Source of the DNA: Alphaproteobacteria bacterium MedPE-SWcel
GTDB taxonomy: Bacteria; Pseudomonadota; Alphaproteobacteria; Rhodobacterales; Rhodobacteraceae
NCBI GenBank assembly: GCA_001874255.1
Contig: MPDC01000008.1
Span: forward strand, 1 to 64,000
Length of the DNA stretch: 64,000 nt
Direction of reading: 5' to 3'
Position 1 is the first letter of the stretch; each line of letters opens with the position of its first letter. The notes beneath the pieces were generated by a model, which saw only the letters and a program-made list of their open reading frames with translations, was not told the DNA's origin and ran no database searches. Both the position numbers and the translations under genes were made by a program. Below, piece by piece: positions 1-9,062 of this stretch.

Positions 1-159
1 GCTCAGGCGGCGTAAATGAGAACTTGGGGCGGCACGTGAAAGGGACAGGTCCAGTATGATCAAATGATCGGCCGGGCGACGCGCAAGTGCGACGAAATCG
101 GAAAAGACGCTTTCCAGATCTTCTTGATCGGTCTCGTGATCCATCGCGAGGCCAATCAT
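1..159 (-). CDS. Partial reading frame at left edge, unknown
   Basis: A reading frame on the minus strand is open for 53 codons from an ATG at 159 to the window edge, so its C-terminal part lies outside. A second in-frame ATG is at 144. The start overlaps the divergent trbB start by two bases. The peptide is acidic at first (several Asp/Glu in residues 7-16) and then more hydrophobic. I do not recognise the family. It could be a real gene upstream of trbB or a chance frame in GC-rich DNA. Confidence 0.3.
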   Translation of the reverse strand, partial: MIGLAMDHETDQEDLESVFSDFVALARRPADHLIILDLSLSRAAPSSHLRRLS

Positions 160-313
160 GACCGTTACCCCTTTCAAAACCGAGACGTCTTCCCGCGGCG
201 CACGTATGTTGCGCACGGCACTTGGGCCGGGCATCGCCGCCTGGCTCGAGGATGCCGGCGTCGTCGAGGTGATGCTGAACCCAGACGGGCGGCTCTGGGT
301 TGACCGGCTGGCC
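158..313 (+). pseudogene. trbB: trbB (conjugative ATPase) 5' fragment
   Basis: The first ~51 codons match the N-terminus of TrbB/VirB11-type conjugation ATPases, including the typical stretch VVEVMLNPDGRLWVDRL that precedes the nucleotide-binding domain. Homology stops abruptly near base 313; the frame continues into unrelated sequence and ends at 421. The Walker motifs and the whole ATPase domain are therefore missing. With the trbC fragment near 56.7 kb, this points to a dismantled trb-type conjugation module. I am confident in the family and less so in the exact breakpoint. Confidence 0.7.
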
Positions 314-1091
314 AAACCCACACATTGTTGTCTAACGTCATCGCATGATTTCCGTCGCACTATATTCATGGCTGGCGTTGAGGGTCTTACAGCTCACGAG
401 ACAGCCTCCATTAACTGTTGATGTAATCGTAGCCGGTCTGATACCGGCCGACACCGATTCCAGAGCCGAGGAAAGTGGAACAGCTGTTACAGCTTCAACG
501 CGCTTCAGCTCAACCAAATCCGCACCAACGCCAAACGCCTGACAGAACGCGCCAGAAGGCGATTTCATGTTGCACACACAGTGCACACAGCACCAGTTAA
601 GGCACTGAATTTACAAGCTAACCTGCCCAATCCATCATGGGTGCAACGGACAGGCGTGCAGCGCGGACAACGTCCGATTTCCCTTGTTTTATTGGGTTTC
701 TCTGCTCAGCCATCCGTTCCGTTTTCCTGTGTTTGGGGCCTGTTTGCCCCCGTTTTTGCCCCTGGTGCAACAAAATGTTGCACCGAACCCGAAATGTTGC
801 ACCGCCGCGCACGCGATCCTCCGCGCCGTTTTTCCATCATGGAAACGGCCGCAACCTCCCGCATCGACACAGCCCACGTCAACGCAACAGCGGTGAGTTA
901 TCGAACCTTGAGCATGGATCCAACCGCCCAACGGTTCCTGAGCCGATTTCCCGGATATCGAAACACACATCTGAGAGGAAATTCCCAAGCGCGCATGTGG
1001 TGCTCCCGACGGTGCCGCGCAATGCCATGGGGAATGGGGAAAAGGCGAAGCTTCGAACGGATCACGGGCAATTGCTGCAAGGAAGGCGGCG
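314..1091. other. Gene-poor remnant segment
   Basis: About 780 bases follow the trbB breakpoint with no convincing gene. Short frames exist on both strands, but none has a recognisable motif or good ribosome binding site. Base composition is visibly less GC-rich around 340-620 than in the neighbouring operon, which fits recombined or decayed mobile DNA. The only clear structure is the TGTTGCACC repeat set at 764-803. Confidence 0.5.
764..803. repeat. TGTTGCACC inverted and direct repeat
   Basis: The 9-mer GGTGCAACA (764-772) is followed after three A bases by its exact reverse complement TGTTGCACC (776-784), and the same 9-mer recurs at 795-803, 19 bases from the previous start. A perfect palindrome plus a phased third half-site resembles a regulator operator or an origin/iteron fragment. 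No gene adjacent to it is obviously intact. Confidence 0.55.
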
Positions 1092-2420
1092 CTAGGCGTC
1101 GTCGCGCGGCTCCTCTGGGCGCGCGGAAAACTTCCGTCGGGCCACTTTCACGTTGTACCGCATCAGTCTATTCTCTGGGCGCTTCACCGCGACGAGGGCG
1201 AGTTTGGCCTTGGGTCTTTTGTCATCCTCATTGGAGAACAACACAATGGTCGAAATCAGCGTGAGGATGATCGAGAACAGCACCTGAAACGCGGGCTCAG
1301 CCGCCAGTTGCTGCAACAGGCCCGCATTCAAGCGGTAAGATCGCTCGAACTCTGCCCCGAACGCGGGGGGCGCGATGATCAGATCGATCGCGTTCACCGA
1401 CACAGAAAACGAGATCAAACCATTCTCGATCGCCACCTCGCCCAATGTGACCACGGGTTTTTCGGCAATATCGGCGCCGAAAATGTTGAGAAATCGCTGG
1501 ATCGGATTCAATGGGTTTTGCGGGATTAAAGTTGCGCCCGCGGGGATCGTCATCGGATTGGCCAAAACGCGGTTCAATGGGCAGCCCTGTGTCCCCAACG
1601 ACCGCCTGATCGGGCAGGCGATCGACGTGGCATAAAGCTCGATCTGGCCAGAGACGCTCTGGTGATCGCGGCCTAAAAATTCGTCTCCCATGAATGAAGC
1701 TTCTGTGGCCCTGCCAATTTCCGTCGGCCCGTCGATGGGAAAGGGCTCGTGGGGCGTCGCAAACCCAAACGCCTTGCCGAAAGGTGCAGCAGCATCGATT
1801 TGGGATTGGCGACAGTCAATGTTTTGCTCAATCGACGTCTCGCCCCAGGCAAGATCGTTCTTGTCGGCGACCGTCGCGTCGAAAGCCTTGATGCGCTCGG
1901 CGTCGCTGCCCAACGGCCAGATAAACGTGCCCACGCTTGTTCCGCTGCCCGGTACACGATCATCGAAACCTTCGGGGATGAGGGTGACGATCATTGCGTC
2001 GGCGCTCACGATTTCAAGTTCAATCGCTGTCCCCGGCGCGGGCCGGTACGATCCTTCAAAGCAGCGCGCAATAAAGCTGTTGTCGTGCCGAATTGACACC
2101 CCGCCAAACCGCAAAGGCGGGGCCCAGGACCGGTCGTCGCTGAGGACGGTTTGGATGCGAGTGGTCGATCCGGAAATCACGTAGAGGCTCTTTGACGGGG
2201 CCAGGAACGACCACACGGCAAGGAAAACGATCAAGAAGATCCCGGCAATGAGCGCCCGGCGGGCCAGTTGTTCGAGGCTGATCGCCCAGGCGTCGCTGTC
2301 ATCCTCTCGTGGTGTGGGCGGCGCTTCGACCGGCGCCGGGGTCGGCTCGATCTGGTCGCCCCGGCCTGGGTCGACGGGTGGCGCGTCCCGTTTGCTGCGG
2401 TCTGAAGGGTCGCCCGACAT
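1092..2420 (-). CDS. Membrane-anchored protein with large periplasmic domain, unknown
   Basis: The 442-residue product has a proline- and acid-rich cytoplasmic N-terminus (about 1-45), a membrane segment near residues 52-70, a ~290-residue predicted periplasmic region with four or more cysteines that could form disulfides, and a second membrane segment near 375-395 before a basic tail. It is the last gene of a five-gene minus-strand operon with the TAXI and caspase-like genes, starting five bases after the preceding stop. No known domain was recognised. The context suggests an envelope scaffold or sensor for the caspase-like partner; that role is inference. Confidence 0.75.
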   Translation of the reverse strand: MSGDPSDRSKRDAPPVDPGRGDQIEPTPAPVEAPPTPREDDSDAWAISLEQLARRALIAGIFLIVFLAVWSFLAPSKSLYVISGSTTRIQTVLSDDRSWAPPLRFGGVSIRHDNSFIARCFEGSYRPAPGTAIELEIVSADAMIVTLIPEGFDDRVPGSGTSVGTFIWPLGSDAERIKAFDATVADKNDLAWGETSIEQNIDCRQSQIDAAAPFGKAFGFATPHEPFPIDGPTEIGRATEASFMGDEFLGRDHQSVSGQIELYATSIACPIRRSLGTQGCPLNRVLANPMTIPAGATLIPQNPLNPIQRFLNIFGADIAEKPVVTLGEVAIENGLISFSVSVNAIDLIIAPPAFGAEFERSYRLNAGLLQQLAAEPAFQVLFSIILTLISTIVLFSNEDDKRPKAKLALVAVKRPENRLMRYNVKVARRKFSARPEEPRDDA

Positions 2421-2424
2421 CTCC

Positions 2425-3159
2425 CTAGGGCAGCCTTGTTGTCACGGAGTGGTAAATCTTGTCCTGGCCGGAAAACTCGATTTCGATCTTAAGCTCGTAA
2501 TCGCCTCCCGAGGCGGTGCTCACATCGAAGAGGCAATCAAGCCCACCGTCAACGGCCCAGGACCGGCGGCACCGTTCGAGCGGGATCTCTTCACGGCCGT
2601 CGGGCTCGACGGGTTCCAGCCAAAGATCAACCACGGCGTTGGCGAACCCCAATGTTGCCACGAAGTAATGCGGATCATCGGTAAAGCCCGTCGCCACGAG
2701 CATGCCATCCTGTACCCGCTCGCAGTTGCCGCCAAGTGTGGCGAAACTCCGGATATTCCCCGCGCCGAAAAGATCGGCCACCTTATCTTTGTATTCAGAG
2801 CTGTATGTCACGTGGTAGGGTGCCATTTCCCCCTGCTTCACCGGATAGACGACATCGCCCACATAGCGACCATCTACCGATAAGAGCGAGACGCAGACAG
2901 ATTGGCCTTTTCCGTCTGCCAAGGCCCTGCGCGGAACGGGGCCGATATGGAAATTGCCAAGATCGGCCTCGCTAGGGACTTCTTCCTGCATCGCAAGGCC
3001 CACAAAGATGTCTCCCGTCGTCAACTGGCTTGGCTGGACAACCGACATCGTGCTGGGCGCGGGCTTCAGATCGTCCTTCCACTGAAGGACGCTCTGCGCG
3101 GCGGCCATGCTAACGCCGAGAGCAAAGGACATCGCAACAAACGGCAGAAAATGGGACAT
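2425..3159 (-). CDS. Secreted protein of unknown function in caspase operon
   Basis: The chosen ATG (3159) lies four bases after the caspase-gene stop, with GAGG nine bases upstream, and gives a clear signal peptide ending near AAA-Q at residues 20-22. The longer frame reaching back to 3297 would lack a signal peptide and overlap the upstream gene. The mature ~220-residue protein contains several cysteines and ends in a beta-rich segment. No family was recognised. Translational coupling to the caspase-like gene suggests a periplasmic partner. Confidence 0.75.
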   Translation of the reverse strand: MSHFLPFVAMSFALGVSMAAAQSVLQWKDDLKPAPSTMSVVQPSQLTTGDIFVGLAMQEEVPSEADLGNFHIGPVPRRALADGKGQSVCVSLLSVDGRYVGDVVYPVKQGEMAPYHVTYSSEYKDKVADLFGAGNIRSFATLGGNCERVQDGMLVATGFTDDPHYFVATLGFANAVVDLWLEPVEPDGREEIPLERCRRSWAVDGGLDCLFDVSTASGGDYELKIEIEFSGQDKIYHSVTTRLP

Positions 3160-3163
3160 CGCG

Positions 3164-4600
3164 CTAATCCTCACAGGACGCTCCATCGGTTGAGAAAGCA
3201 CAGTAGACAACCTTTGTATCGCCGCCTCGCTCCACCACGAAATCAAGCTCTGCCCCGTCGATAAAGGCGTTGCTGACCAAGAGGCGTTCGAGATCATCCG
3301 ACGAGTTCAAGGGCTCGCGGTTGAGCCCCGTGGCCGGGTTGTAAACGTTGATCCGCAGGATCAGGGCGTCACGGGATTGGAACTTGCTGCTGCCCGTGGG
3401 CGTGATCACGTTCACCTGACCGGTCTCTTCTTGGTTGATGGCCGTAAGCCCCAAGGCTTCGAGAGAGGCTTCGAATATGCACTCTCGCACCTCCATGGGC
3501 AGCGCAGTCATAGCGGAGGGACGTTCGTCGAGTGCGGCTGCGAGGGCCAGCTTGTCGCGGCGGCACCGCTTAGGGTCATCGCGCCAATCGCTGGCTTCTC
3601 CCGGCGCATCTGAGCCTGTATCGCTGGTCGAGGTGAGCGAGAACGTCCCATCGATCTGGTCATGGAGCACGAACGGGATCTGCAAGGGCGCCTCGCTCCG
3701 GTAGGTCGTCAGAAGACGGTCGCGGCGGGCCTTGGCGGTAAAGCGTTCCACATCGATCCGCGTGCGGGTCAGGATCTCCAGCAACGGGAGATCGTCGTTG
3801 AGGCGTGGCACGAGGTGGCGGCTGAAGACCGACATAAGGCCGGGCGTGGCGTTGATATCGGTGATCCCGTTTCGGACGGCCGTCAGTTCGTTCTGCAAAA
3901 GATCATAGGCGATGCTGCCGGGGGTGCTGCTATAGAACACCAAAAGCTCAGTGTCGCTTTGGTGGTTGATCGACGTCACAGTGCCTTGGGGCGCCAACCA
4001 GGACGCATCCAGAGGATTCCCACAGGCATTGATGATCAGAATGATCCGCCAGGGCCGCAATTGGCGTTCGATCTCAGAGACAATGTCGTCAATCTCGATC
4101 CCTTCGGAGCGAAGACTGCTGCCAATGCTGTAATCGACATCCTGGCTCGACGGGGCAGGCAGGATACGCGGCCGGTTGTTGTCGGTGAAGCCATGGCCAT
4201 TGAAAACAAAAAGCACCGTGCCGGAGCGAACCTCGGTGCCAAAGGCCTCCTGCGCATCCTCGATTGCACCAAAGATCTCGCGCGCCGTCGGATCGATCAC
4301 CGCGCGGTTGGTCAGATACGACACGCGGTCCGACGCAAAGGACCACCCCGCGCGGTGAAGTGCATCCGCATAGGCGCGCGCATCATTGGGTGGGGTCTGC
4401 AAGGTAAGGATGTTGCGATTGGGCCCGGTCTTGTAGTCCCCCACCCCCACAACGATTGCCACGCGGCTGGGATCGCTATCTGGCCCCTCCTCGGCCTCCT
4501 GAGCCTGGCCAGAGCTCACGGCCAGAGAAAGAAGTGCCCCCACTGAAAGAAGGCGCGCCGCCCATCTTGCCGTCACCAGTGGGGGCCCGCCCATGGGCAT
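3164..4600 (-). CDS. Exported caspase-family (C14-like) protein
   Basis: A signal peptide (about 1-33) precedes a caspase-fold domain. The order is a VAIVVGVGDY strand, then the His box FNGHGF with catalytic His136, then the Cys box IINACGNP with Cys193. This is the His-Cys dyad spacing of clan CD peptidases; the Cys box differs from the usual DACRxNP by Asn before Ala and Gly after Cys. A C-terminal ~150-residue domain follows with no recognised family. The start ATG overlaps the TAXI stop (TAATG), showing translational coupling. It probably acts in the periplasm; substrate unknown. A second caspase-like gene lies in the divergent operon. Confidence 0.85.
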   Translation of the reverse strand: MPMGGPPLVTARWAARLLSVGALLSLAVSSGQAQEAEEGPDSDPSRVAIVVGVGDYKTGPNRNILTLQTPPNDARAYADALHRAGWSFASDRVSYLTNRAVIDPTAREIFGAIEDAQEAFGTEVRSGTVLFVFNGHGFTDNNRPRILPAPSSQDVDYSIGSSLRSEGIEIDDIVSEIERQLRPWRIILIINACGNPLDASWLAPQGTVTSINHQSDTELLVFYSSTPGSIAYDLLQNELTAVRNGITDINATPGLMSVFSRHLVPRLNDDLPLLEILTRTRIDVERFTAKARRDRLLTTYRSEAPLQIPFVLHDQIDGTFSLTSTSDTGSDAPGEASDWRDDPKRCRRDKLALAAALDERPSAMTALPMEVRECIFEASLEALGLTAINQEETGQVNVITPTGSSKFQSRDALILRINVYNPATGLNREPLNSSDDLERLLVSNAFIDGAELDFVVERGGDTKVVYCAFSTDGASCED

Positions 4601-5592
4601 TACTCCAGCATGCCGCGGCGGGCGCAGACGTGAAGGTCAGACCGTTGGCGCGCCTCGCGCTGATCGAAATCGTCCCATTTTGGATGGTTCTCGCGCGCCA
4701 GAAGCTCTTGGTTTTCGATGATGCTGCGGGTGAGGTTCGTGAGCATTTCGCAATAGGGGCTTTCCTCGTCGTATTCGAATGTGACGAGAAAGGCGGTGAC
4801 TCCAATGGTCTCCACAGGTTCGGTCAGCCAGGGATATTGCTCCGATGTAAGCACTTTCGGCACGTAGGCGCTTTCAGGGCCGAATTCGATCTCGTCGAGT
4901 TCGATGCTCATGAGTTTCAACTGCCCTTCCGCGGCTTGGACGCTGTTCCCGCGCCCGCCGGGCGCGCCGACCACATCGAAGAATGCATGCATCCGGTTGC
5001 GCATCAGCGCACGGAGCGCATCATCGCCCCCAAGGGGGTCGAAGGTTTCGATCAATTCAACCTCACCCGCGGCGCGGAACAGGGTCTGCGCGGTCACAAG
5101 GCTCCCGCTGTTGAGCTTACCCGCCCCGATGACCCGGCCATCGACGAAGAGGTCTTGGATCCGGTTAAGGTTGCTGTCGCTCCGGGAATAAAGATGCACC
5201 TCTTCGACATAAAGCGGTACCACCACCTTGATCCGGCTCACGATCGCGCGGAGCGTGGGGTTGGTTGAGGCATCTTCGCGCAGTTGCTCCAACACATCGC
5301 CCTGGACGAAGGCAAGCTGGTAATAGCGGTCTTGCTCCGGCCCTTCATACCCCAGAAGCCTGCGGATATTCTGCACCGACCCCTGGCTTTCCACGACATC
5401 GACGGTCACCCCGTATTTCGCCGCGACCTGCTCGATTCCGCTGGCGAAGCGATAATATGTGCCGCTCGTGCCGCCTGCCGTCACGACCAGACGGTCAGGG
5501 AGATCGTCAGCAGCCAAGCCCGGGGCGGGGGCCAGGGCGGCGGCGGCCGTGAGGGCCGCGGCAAGGGTGAGGGAGACAAAACGTTTAATCAT
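4600..5592 (-). CDS. TAXI-family (TRAP-type) solute-binding protein, orphan
   Basis: The 330-residue protein begins with an Ala-rich signal peptide (about 1-27) and then shows the TAXI hallmarks: GGTSGTYYRFASGI near the mature N-terminus and a downstream ESQGSVQNIRRLL segment. TAXI proteins normally feed a TRAP membrane permease, but no DctQ/DctM-like gene lies here. It is followed without a gap by the caspase-like gene. An orphan TAXI protein in such an operon more likely acts as a periplasmic ligand sensor than a transporter subunit; this is inference. Family call is firm. Confidence 0.85.
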   Translation of the reverse strand: MIKRFVSLTLAAALTAAAALAPAPGLAADDLPDRLVVTAGGTSGTYYRFASGIEQVAAKYGVTVDVVESQGSVQNIRRLLGYEGPEQDRYYQLAFVQGDVLEQLREDASTNPTLRAIVSRIKVVVPLYVEEVHLYSRSDSNLNRIQDLFVDGRVIGAGKLNSGSLVTAQTLFRAAGEVELIETFDPLGGDDALRALMRNRMHAFFDVVGAPGGRGNSVQAAEGQLKLMSIELDEIEFGPESAYVPKVLTSEQYPWLTEPVETIGVTAFLVTFEYDEESPYCEMLTNLTRSIIENQELLARENHPKWDDFDQREARQRSDLHVCARRGMLE

Positions 5593-5675
5593 GACCAGAT
5601 GCTCTCCGAGTTAGATCGTTGGTCTTCGGACCGTTGGATGGGCTTGGCATCGACGGATCTTCATTCATTGTGCCC

Positions 5676-6563
5676 TCATTCATTGTGATCAACAAGGTTC
5701 TCGCTCAGCGCAAACGCCAGCCCCACGGACGGGTGGAGGATCAGGCGAAAGAGGCCGTCGCGGTCGCGGTCGATCATGATGACCTGGCCACCGGAATTGA
5801 CCTCCAACAGCGCGGGCGCCGAGATATCGGGAGTGCGGCGCAGCACGCTGCTCGGCTCGATATGGGCGAACCTAAGCGCCTGGTAGTCGAACAATTCCGG
5901 GTTCCCGCGCTGCATCTCATCGCCCAAGACCTGCAACAAGGGCATCCTCTGGTCATTCTCTGCGAACCGGGTATGGAGCGTGGCCATGGCATCCAACTGG
6001 TCGACCTGAGATTGCGGTGCGAGGTTCGATTTCAGCGTATTCAGCTCGCGTTCGCGGTCTTGGAGCTGCAGGATCTGGCGGCTGATACTGTCGCGCCGTT
6101 GCGTGAGATCGGCGAAAATCGTATCGATATCGAGACCGCAATTGAATTTGTCGCGCTCGGGCTCGGGCACTTGTGCGCAATCGGCAAAGGGCGGGGTGAG
6201 CACCCAAGACCACATCTGGCGCCGGGCCTCTTCGGCGCGGAGCACCCTGTCTTCGATCAATTTGCGCACCGTATCGGTGACGTCAAGGCTGTAGACCAAG
6301 CGGCACGTTCCGAATTTGGGCTGTTCGAAGAACGGCACCGCATCGCAGGACGGAGGGGGCCGTGTAAGCATATCTTCCAGAAGATTTGCAACCCCGGAGG
6401 TGCGCCACACGCGCTCAGGCGCCTGGACTTCGGGCGCCTGGACTTCGGGAAGGATTTGCAGGCCAAACGCCCCCCGGTGTGCGCCCCACGACGCCCAAAG
6501 AGGCCCCGCCAGCCCCCCGAGACATGCTGCAATGGCAGCGACGGCAATGAAACCGGTACGCAC
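5676..6563 (-). CDS. Exported coiled-coil protein of unknown function
   Basis: A GTG at 6563 is preferred because GAGG lies six to seven bases upstream; a TTG at 6575 would add four residues. The product has a hydrophobic N-terminal segment (signal peptide or anchor), a cysteine-containing middle, a probable coiled coil rich in Arg/Glu/Gln/Leu around residues 150-200, and a C-terminal beta-rich part with an SH3-like feel (VNSGGQVIMIDRDRDGLFRL). It heads the minus-strand operon, 83 bases before the TAXI gene. No family was recognised. Confidence 0.7.
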   Translation of the reverse strand: MRTGFIAVAAIAACLGGLAGPLWASWGAHRGAFGLQILPEVQAPEVQAPERVWRTSGVANLLEDMLTRPPPSCDAVPFFEQPKFGTCRLVYSLDVTDTVRKLIEDRVLRAEEARRQMWSWVLTPPFADCAQVPEPERDKFNCGLDIDTIFADLTQRRDSISRQILQLQDRERELNTLKSNLAPQSQVDQLDAMATLHTRFAENDQRMPLLQVLGDEMQRGNPELFDYQALRFAHIEPSSVLRRTPDISAPALLEVNSGGQVIMIDRDRDGLFRLILHPSVGLAFALSENLVDHNE

Positions 6564-6628
6564 GAATGACCTCAACCAAAAATCTCTAAAACACCTTCAT
6601 GATACCGCCCATGGCGCAGCAAACAAGC

Positions 6629-6656
6629 TTGATTTTACATCGGACCGCCCTATCAT
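6629..6656 (+). promoter_or_regulatory. Candidate sigma70-type promoter for the plus-strand operon
   Basis: In the 169-base gap between the divergent operons, TTGATT (6629-6634) and TATCAT (6651-6656) are spaced by 16 bases and point toward the GTG start at 6733. Agreement with the consensus is moderate and other choices are possible. Confidence 0.3.
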
Positions 6657-6732
6657 TCATCCTGATTTCAGAGCCGCGTTGGGGGTTCGGGGCATTTTTT
6701 TTCGGTGATCAATGTATTTGGGTGGGGTTCAT

Positions 6733-7266
6733 GTGAGCATTTTGCAGGGCTTGGGGCTGGGGGCCCTGCTGGTTCTTGGTGCGCCAATGGCCGCTCACGC
6801 GCAGAGTGGTGATCTCGCGATCACCGGAGATCTCGATGACAGCCGACTTTCCCAGATTATCGGCGAGATCAGTGAAGCCCTCGACACTGCGGCGTTCCAG
6901 CCCGCCGCCCCGTCTCTCGCTCCCTTGGCAAGGGACGCCGACAGCGAGACCTCTGCCTCTTGCGATGCGACTGGTCGGGCTCCGGCCACTATGAGCGATG
7001 TGGAACTAACGGCGGGCATGGTATCGCTGCTGTCGCAAAACATCACCAATCAATTGGCATCTATGCCCACTTGCAGCGTGGAGGCACGCTCGGGGGTGCT
7101 GTCGGCGGCCAATATGCTCGCGACGGTCGATTTCGCTCCCCTCGAACACGCAGCGGCGTGCGGCGCGCCGAGTGATGGCCTCACCGCCGCGGCAACCCGT
7201 GTACTGGCCGACCGCGACGATCTTCAATCGCAGATTCGAACCGCAGAGGAGGCCTGCGAAGGATGA
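6733..7266 (+). CDS. Small secreted protein of unknown function
   Basis: The GTG at 6733 is chosen because GGTGGGG ends five bases before it; an ATG seven codons upstream (6712) lacks a good site. The product has a clean signal peptide ending in AHA-Q near residue 24 and a mature ~150-residue part with four to five cysteines and Ala-rich helices. Its stop overlaps the next start (ATGA), so the two are co-translated. I do not recognise the family. Confidence 0.7.
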   Translation: MSILQGLGLGALLVLGAPMAAHAQSGDLAITGDLDDSRLSQIIGEISEALDTAAFQPAAPSLAPLARDADSETSASCDATGRAPATMSDVELTAGMVSLLSQNITNQLASMPTCSVEARSGVLSAANMLATVDFAPLEHAAACGAPSDGLTAAATRVLADRDDLQSQIRTAEEACEG

Positions 7267-8453
7267 GCGCCCGTCCCCTCTCCGCTCTGGTTCTGGCCGC
7301 GCTCTTTGGCCTGAGCCCTCCCGGCTTCGCACAACAGGCCGAGGCCATTGGGGGCGATTACAATTCCTTGGCCGAGGTAGCGGCGCAGGCCGAGCCCCTG
7401 CCAGACCCCCTGCCAGACCCCGTGGCGGAGGCCGAAGCGCTCGAAGCCCTGATCTCGGATGCTCAAGCCGAAATGGCCCGGCTCGAGACCGCGCTTTATC
7501 AAGCCCAGCTTGAACTTCAGGTCGCCGAGCAATCGGTGCGGCGCGCCCTTGAGGTTGGCCAAAGCCGGACCGAAGTGCAGGCCGATATCTACCGCCTTGG
7601 CCGCGAACTCACCGCCCGTGGCCCAGCCCGGATTGCCAGCGACTTCTGTCGCCGGGCGCTCTCTGGCCCCGTGACCGATCAGAGGTTCGACGCAGAGGCC
7701 TTCAGCGGCTGCTTTCAGATCGAATTGACAGATCAGCGCGCGGTGGAAGATTTTGATTGCAGTTCAGTTCTGTGGGATGTCTCAGATGACGGGTCGATCC
7801 GCCTCACAGGATATGTCGAAACCGACCGGGATCTGAGATATCTCCGCCACGTTTACGGGGCCGCCGCAGTGCGCACGATCGAGATTCGTCCCTACCCGGT
7901 GTGCAGGACGCTCGAATCACTTGAGACGGTGGTAACCTATACGTCGCAAGCCTTCGATCTGCCCGCGACGATCGCAAGCGCACCCCGGGTACAGCTTCTT
8001 GACCAGCGCTCTCACGTGCCCTTCGGCGCCTCCCTGGCCTTCGAGGTCGTCAGCCCCGACTTTCTGTCGTTTCTTTATATCGTTTATTTTCAGGCCGATG
8101 GGTCAGTGGTGAACCTCCTGCCCCGGCTGTCGTCGATCCGCGCGCAGCACCAGCCTGGCACGCGGCTGGTGTTTGGCGATGGGCGTCAGGGTCGGCAAAA
8201 ATTCACCGCATCAGCCCCGGCCGGTACCGAGATGATCGTCGCCATTGCCGCGCGCTCGCCGATCCAAGAACTTGAAGAATTGGAGTCGCTGGAATACCAT
8301 CAATTTGTACCCGGAGGATCACCGATCGACCAAGCCCGCTTTATCTCCGCGCTGGATGCTGGGATGCGCGATGTGGGCGATGGCGGGAGTAGGTTGGGCC
8401 GACATCGCGACATTTCTTCGACCGTGATCGAATTGACGATTTCTGAGGATTAA
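7263..8453 (+). CDS. Exported DUF4384-domain protein
   Basis: The order is a signal peptide (1-23), a Pro-Leu-Pro-Asp repeat (about 46-54), a coiled coil (about 60-115) and a cysteine-bearing middle domain. The C-terminal part, about residues 245-340, has the DUF4384 pattern: LAFEVVSPDFLSFLYIVYF, then a Gly/Arg-rich turn, then FTASAPAGTEMIVAIA. DUF4384 domains are frequently found with caspase-like or peptidoglycan-associated proteins, which agrees with the caspase gene two genes downstream. It starts within the upstream stop codon. Molecular role unknown. Confidence 0.75.
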   Translation: MSARPLSALVLAALFGLSPPGFAQQAEAIGGDYNSLAEVAAQAEPLPDPLPDPVAEAEALEALISDAQAEMARLETALYQAQLELQVAEQSVRRALEVGQSRTEVQADIYRLGRELTARGPARIASDFCRRALSGPVTDQRFDAEAFSGCFQIELTDQRAVEDFDCSSVLWDVSDDGSIRLTGYVETDRDLRYLRHVYGAAAVRTIEIRPYPVCRTLESLETVVTYTSQAFDLPATIASAPRVQLLDQRSHVPFGASLAFEVVSPDFLSFLYIVYFQADGSVVNLLPRLSSIRAQHQPGTRLVFGDGRQGRQKFTASAPAGTEMIVAIAARSPIQELEELESLEYHQFVPGGSPIDQARFISALDAGMRDVGDGGSRLGRHRDISSTVIELTISED

Positions 8454-8467
8454 GGGGATTTGGAACC

Positions 8468-9031
8468 ATGGGATTTGTACGATACCGCGCCTACCTTGCC
8501 ACCGGCCTGGCCGCACTCTGTCTGATCGGCGGGTCCCTCCCGGCTCTGGCCCAGCATGTGAACAGCAGCCAAATCATCTCAGCCCTCAAGCCTGAGAATG
8601 CGGGGCCCGCGGTCCGCTCGATGTCGACCCAAGCCAAGCGCGGCATCCAGGTGACGGGGCAGCTTCCGGCCGCGGTCGATCTTCCGGCGATTGCTTTGAC
8701 GATCAATTTCGAGCTCGATTCCGCGCGCCTGACCACCGATGGGATGATCGCGGTCCGCTCATTGGCCGCCGCCCTGGTCAGCCCCGATCTTTCGGACGCC
8801 CGGTTCCAGATTGCCGGCCATACCGATGCCCAGGGTGATTTTGCCTACAACCAGCGCCTTTCTGAGCGTCGGGCAGAGGCCGTTGTGGAACATCTGCGCA
8901 ACTTTTACGACATCGCGCCCGACCGGCTGGTGCCCGTAGGCTATGGGTTCACCCGGCTTCTCAACACCGCCGTTCCCACCGCGCCAGAAAACCGAAGGGT
9001 GGAAATCATCAATTTGTCGCAGCTTTCCTGA
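8468..9031 (+). CDS. OmpA-family peptidoglycan-associated protein
   Basis: A signal peptide (1-28) is followed by a short linker and a C-terminal OmpA domain. The diagnostic parts are the INFELDSARLT strand, the AGHTDAQGDFAYNQRLSERRA motif that holds the Asp and Arg that grip diaminopimelate, and the closing PENRRVEI. It should tether to peptidoglycan in the periplasm. It sits between the DUF4384 and caspase-like genes, 14 bases after the former, so it may place the operon's products at the cell wall. The family call is firm. Confidence 0.88.
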   Translation: MGFVRYRAYLATGLAALCLIGGSLPALAQHVNSSQIISALKPENAGPAVRSMSTQAKRGIQVTGQLPAAVDLPAIALTINFELDSARLTTDGMIAVRSLAAALVSPDLSDARFQIAGHTDAQGDFAYNQRLSERRAEAVVEHLRNFYDIAPDRLVPVGYGFTRLLNTAVPTAPENRRVEIINLSQLS

Positions 9032-9062
9032 GTAATTGGCCGACCGTAAAGGAGGTTACGCC

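Noticed and set aside
338-586. Small genes on either strand in the left remnant
   Set aside because: No ribosome binding site, motif or coding character; overlapping frames on both strands are equally plausible.
4600-5592. Functional TRAP transporter locus
   Set aside because: Only the TAXI binding protein is present; no permease subunits lie in the window.
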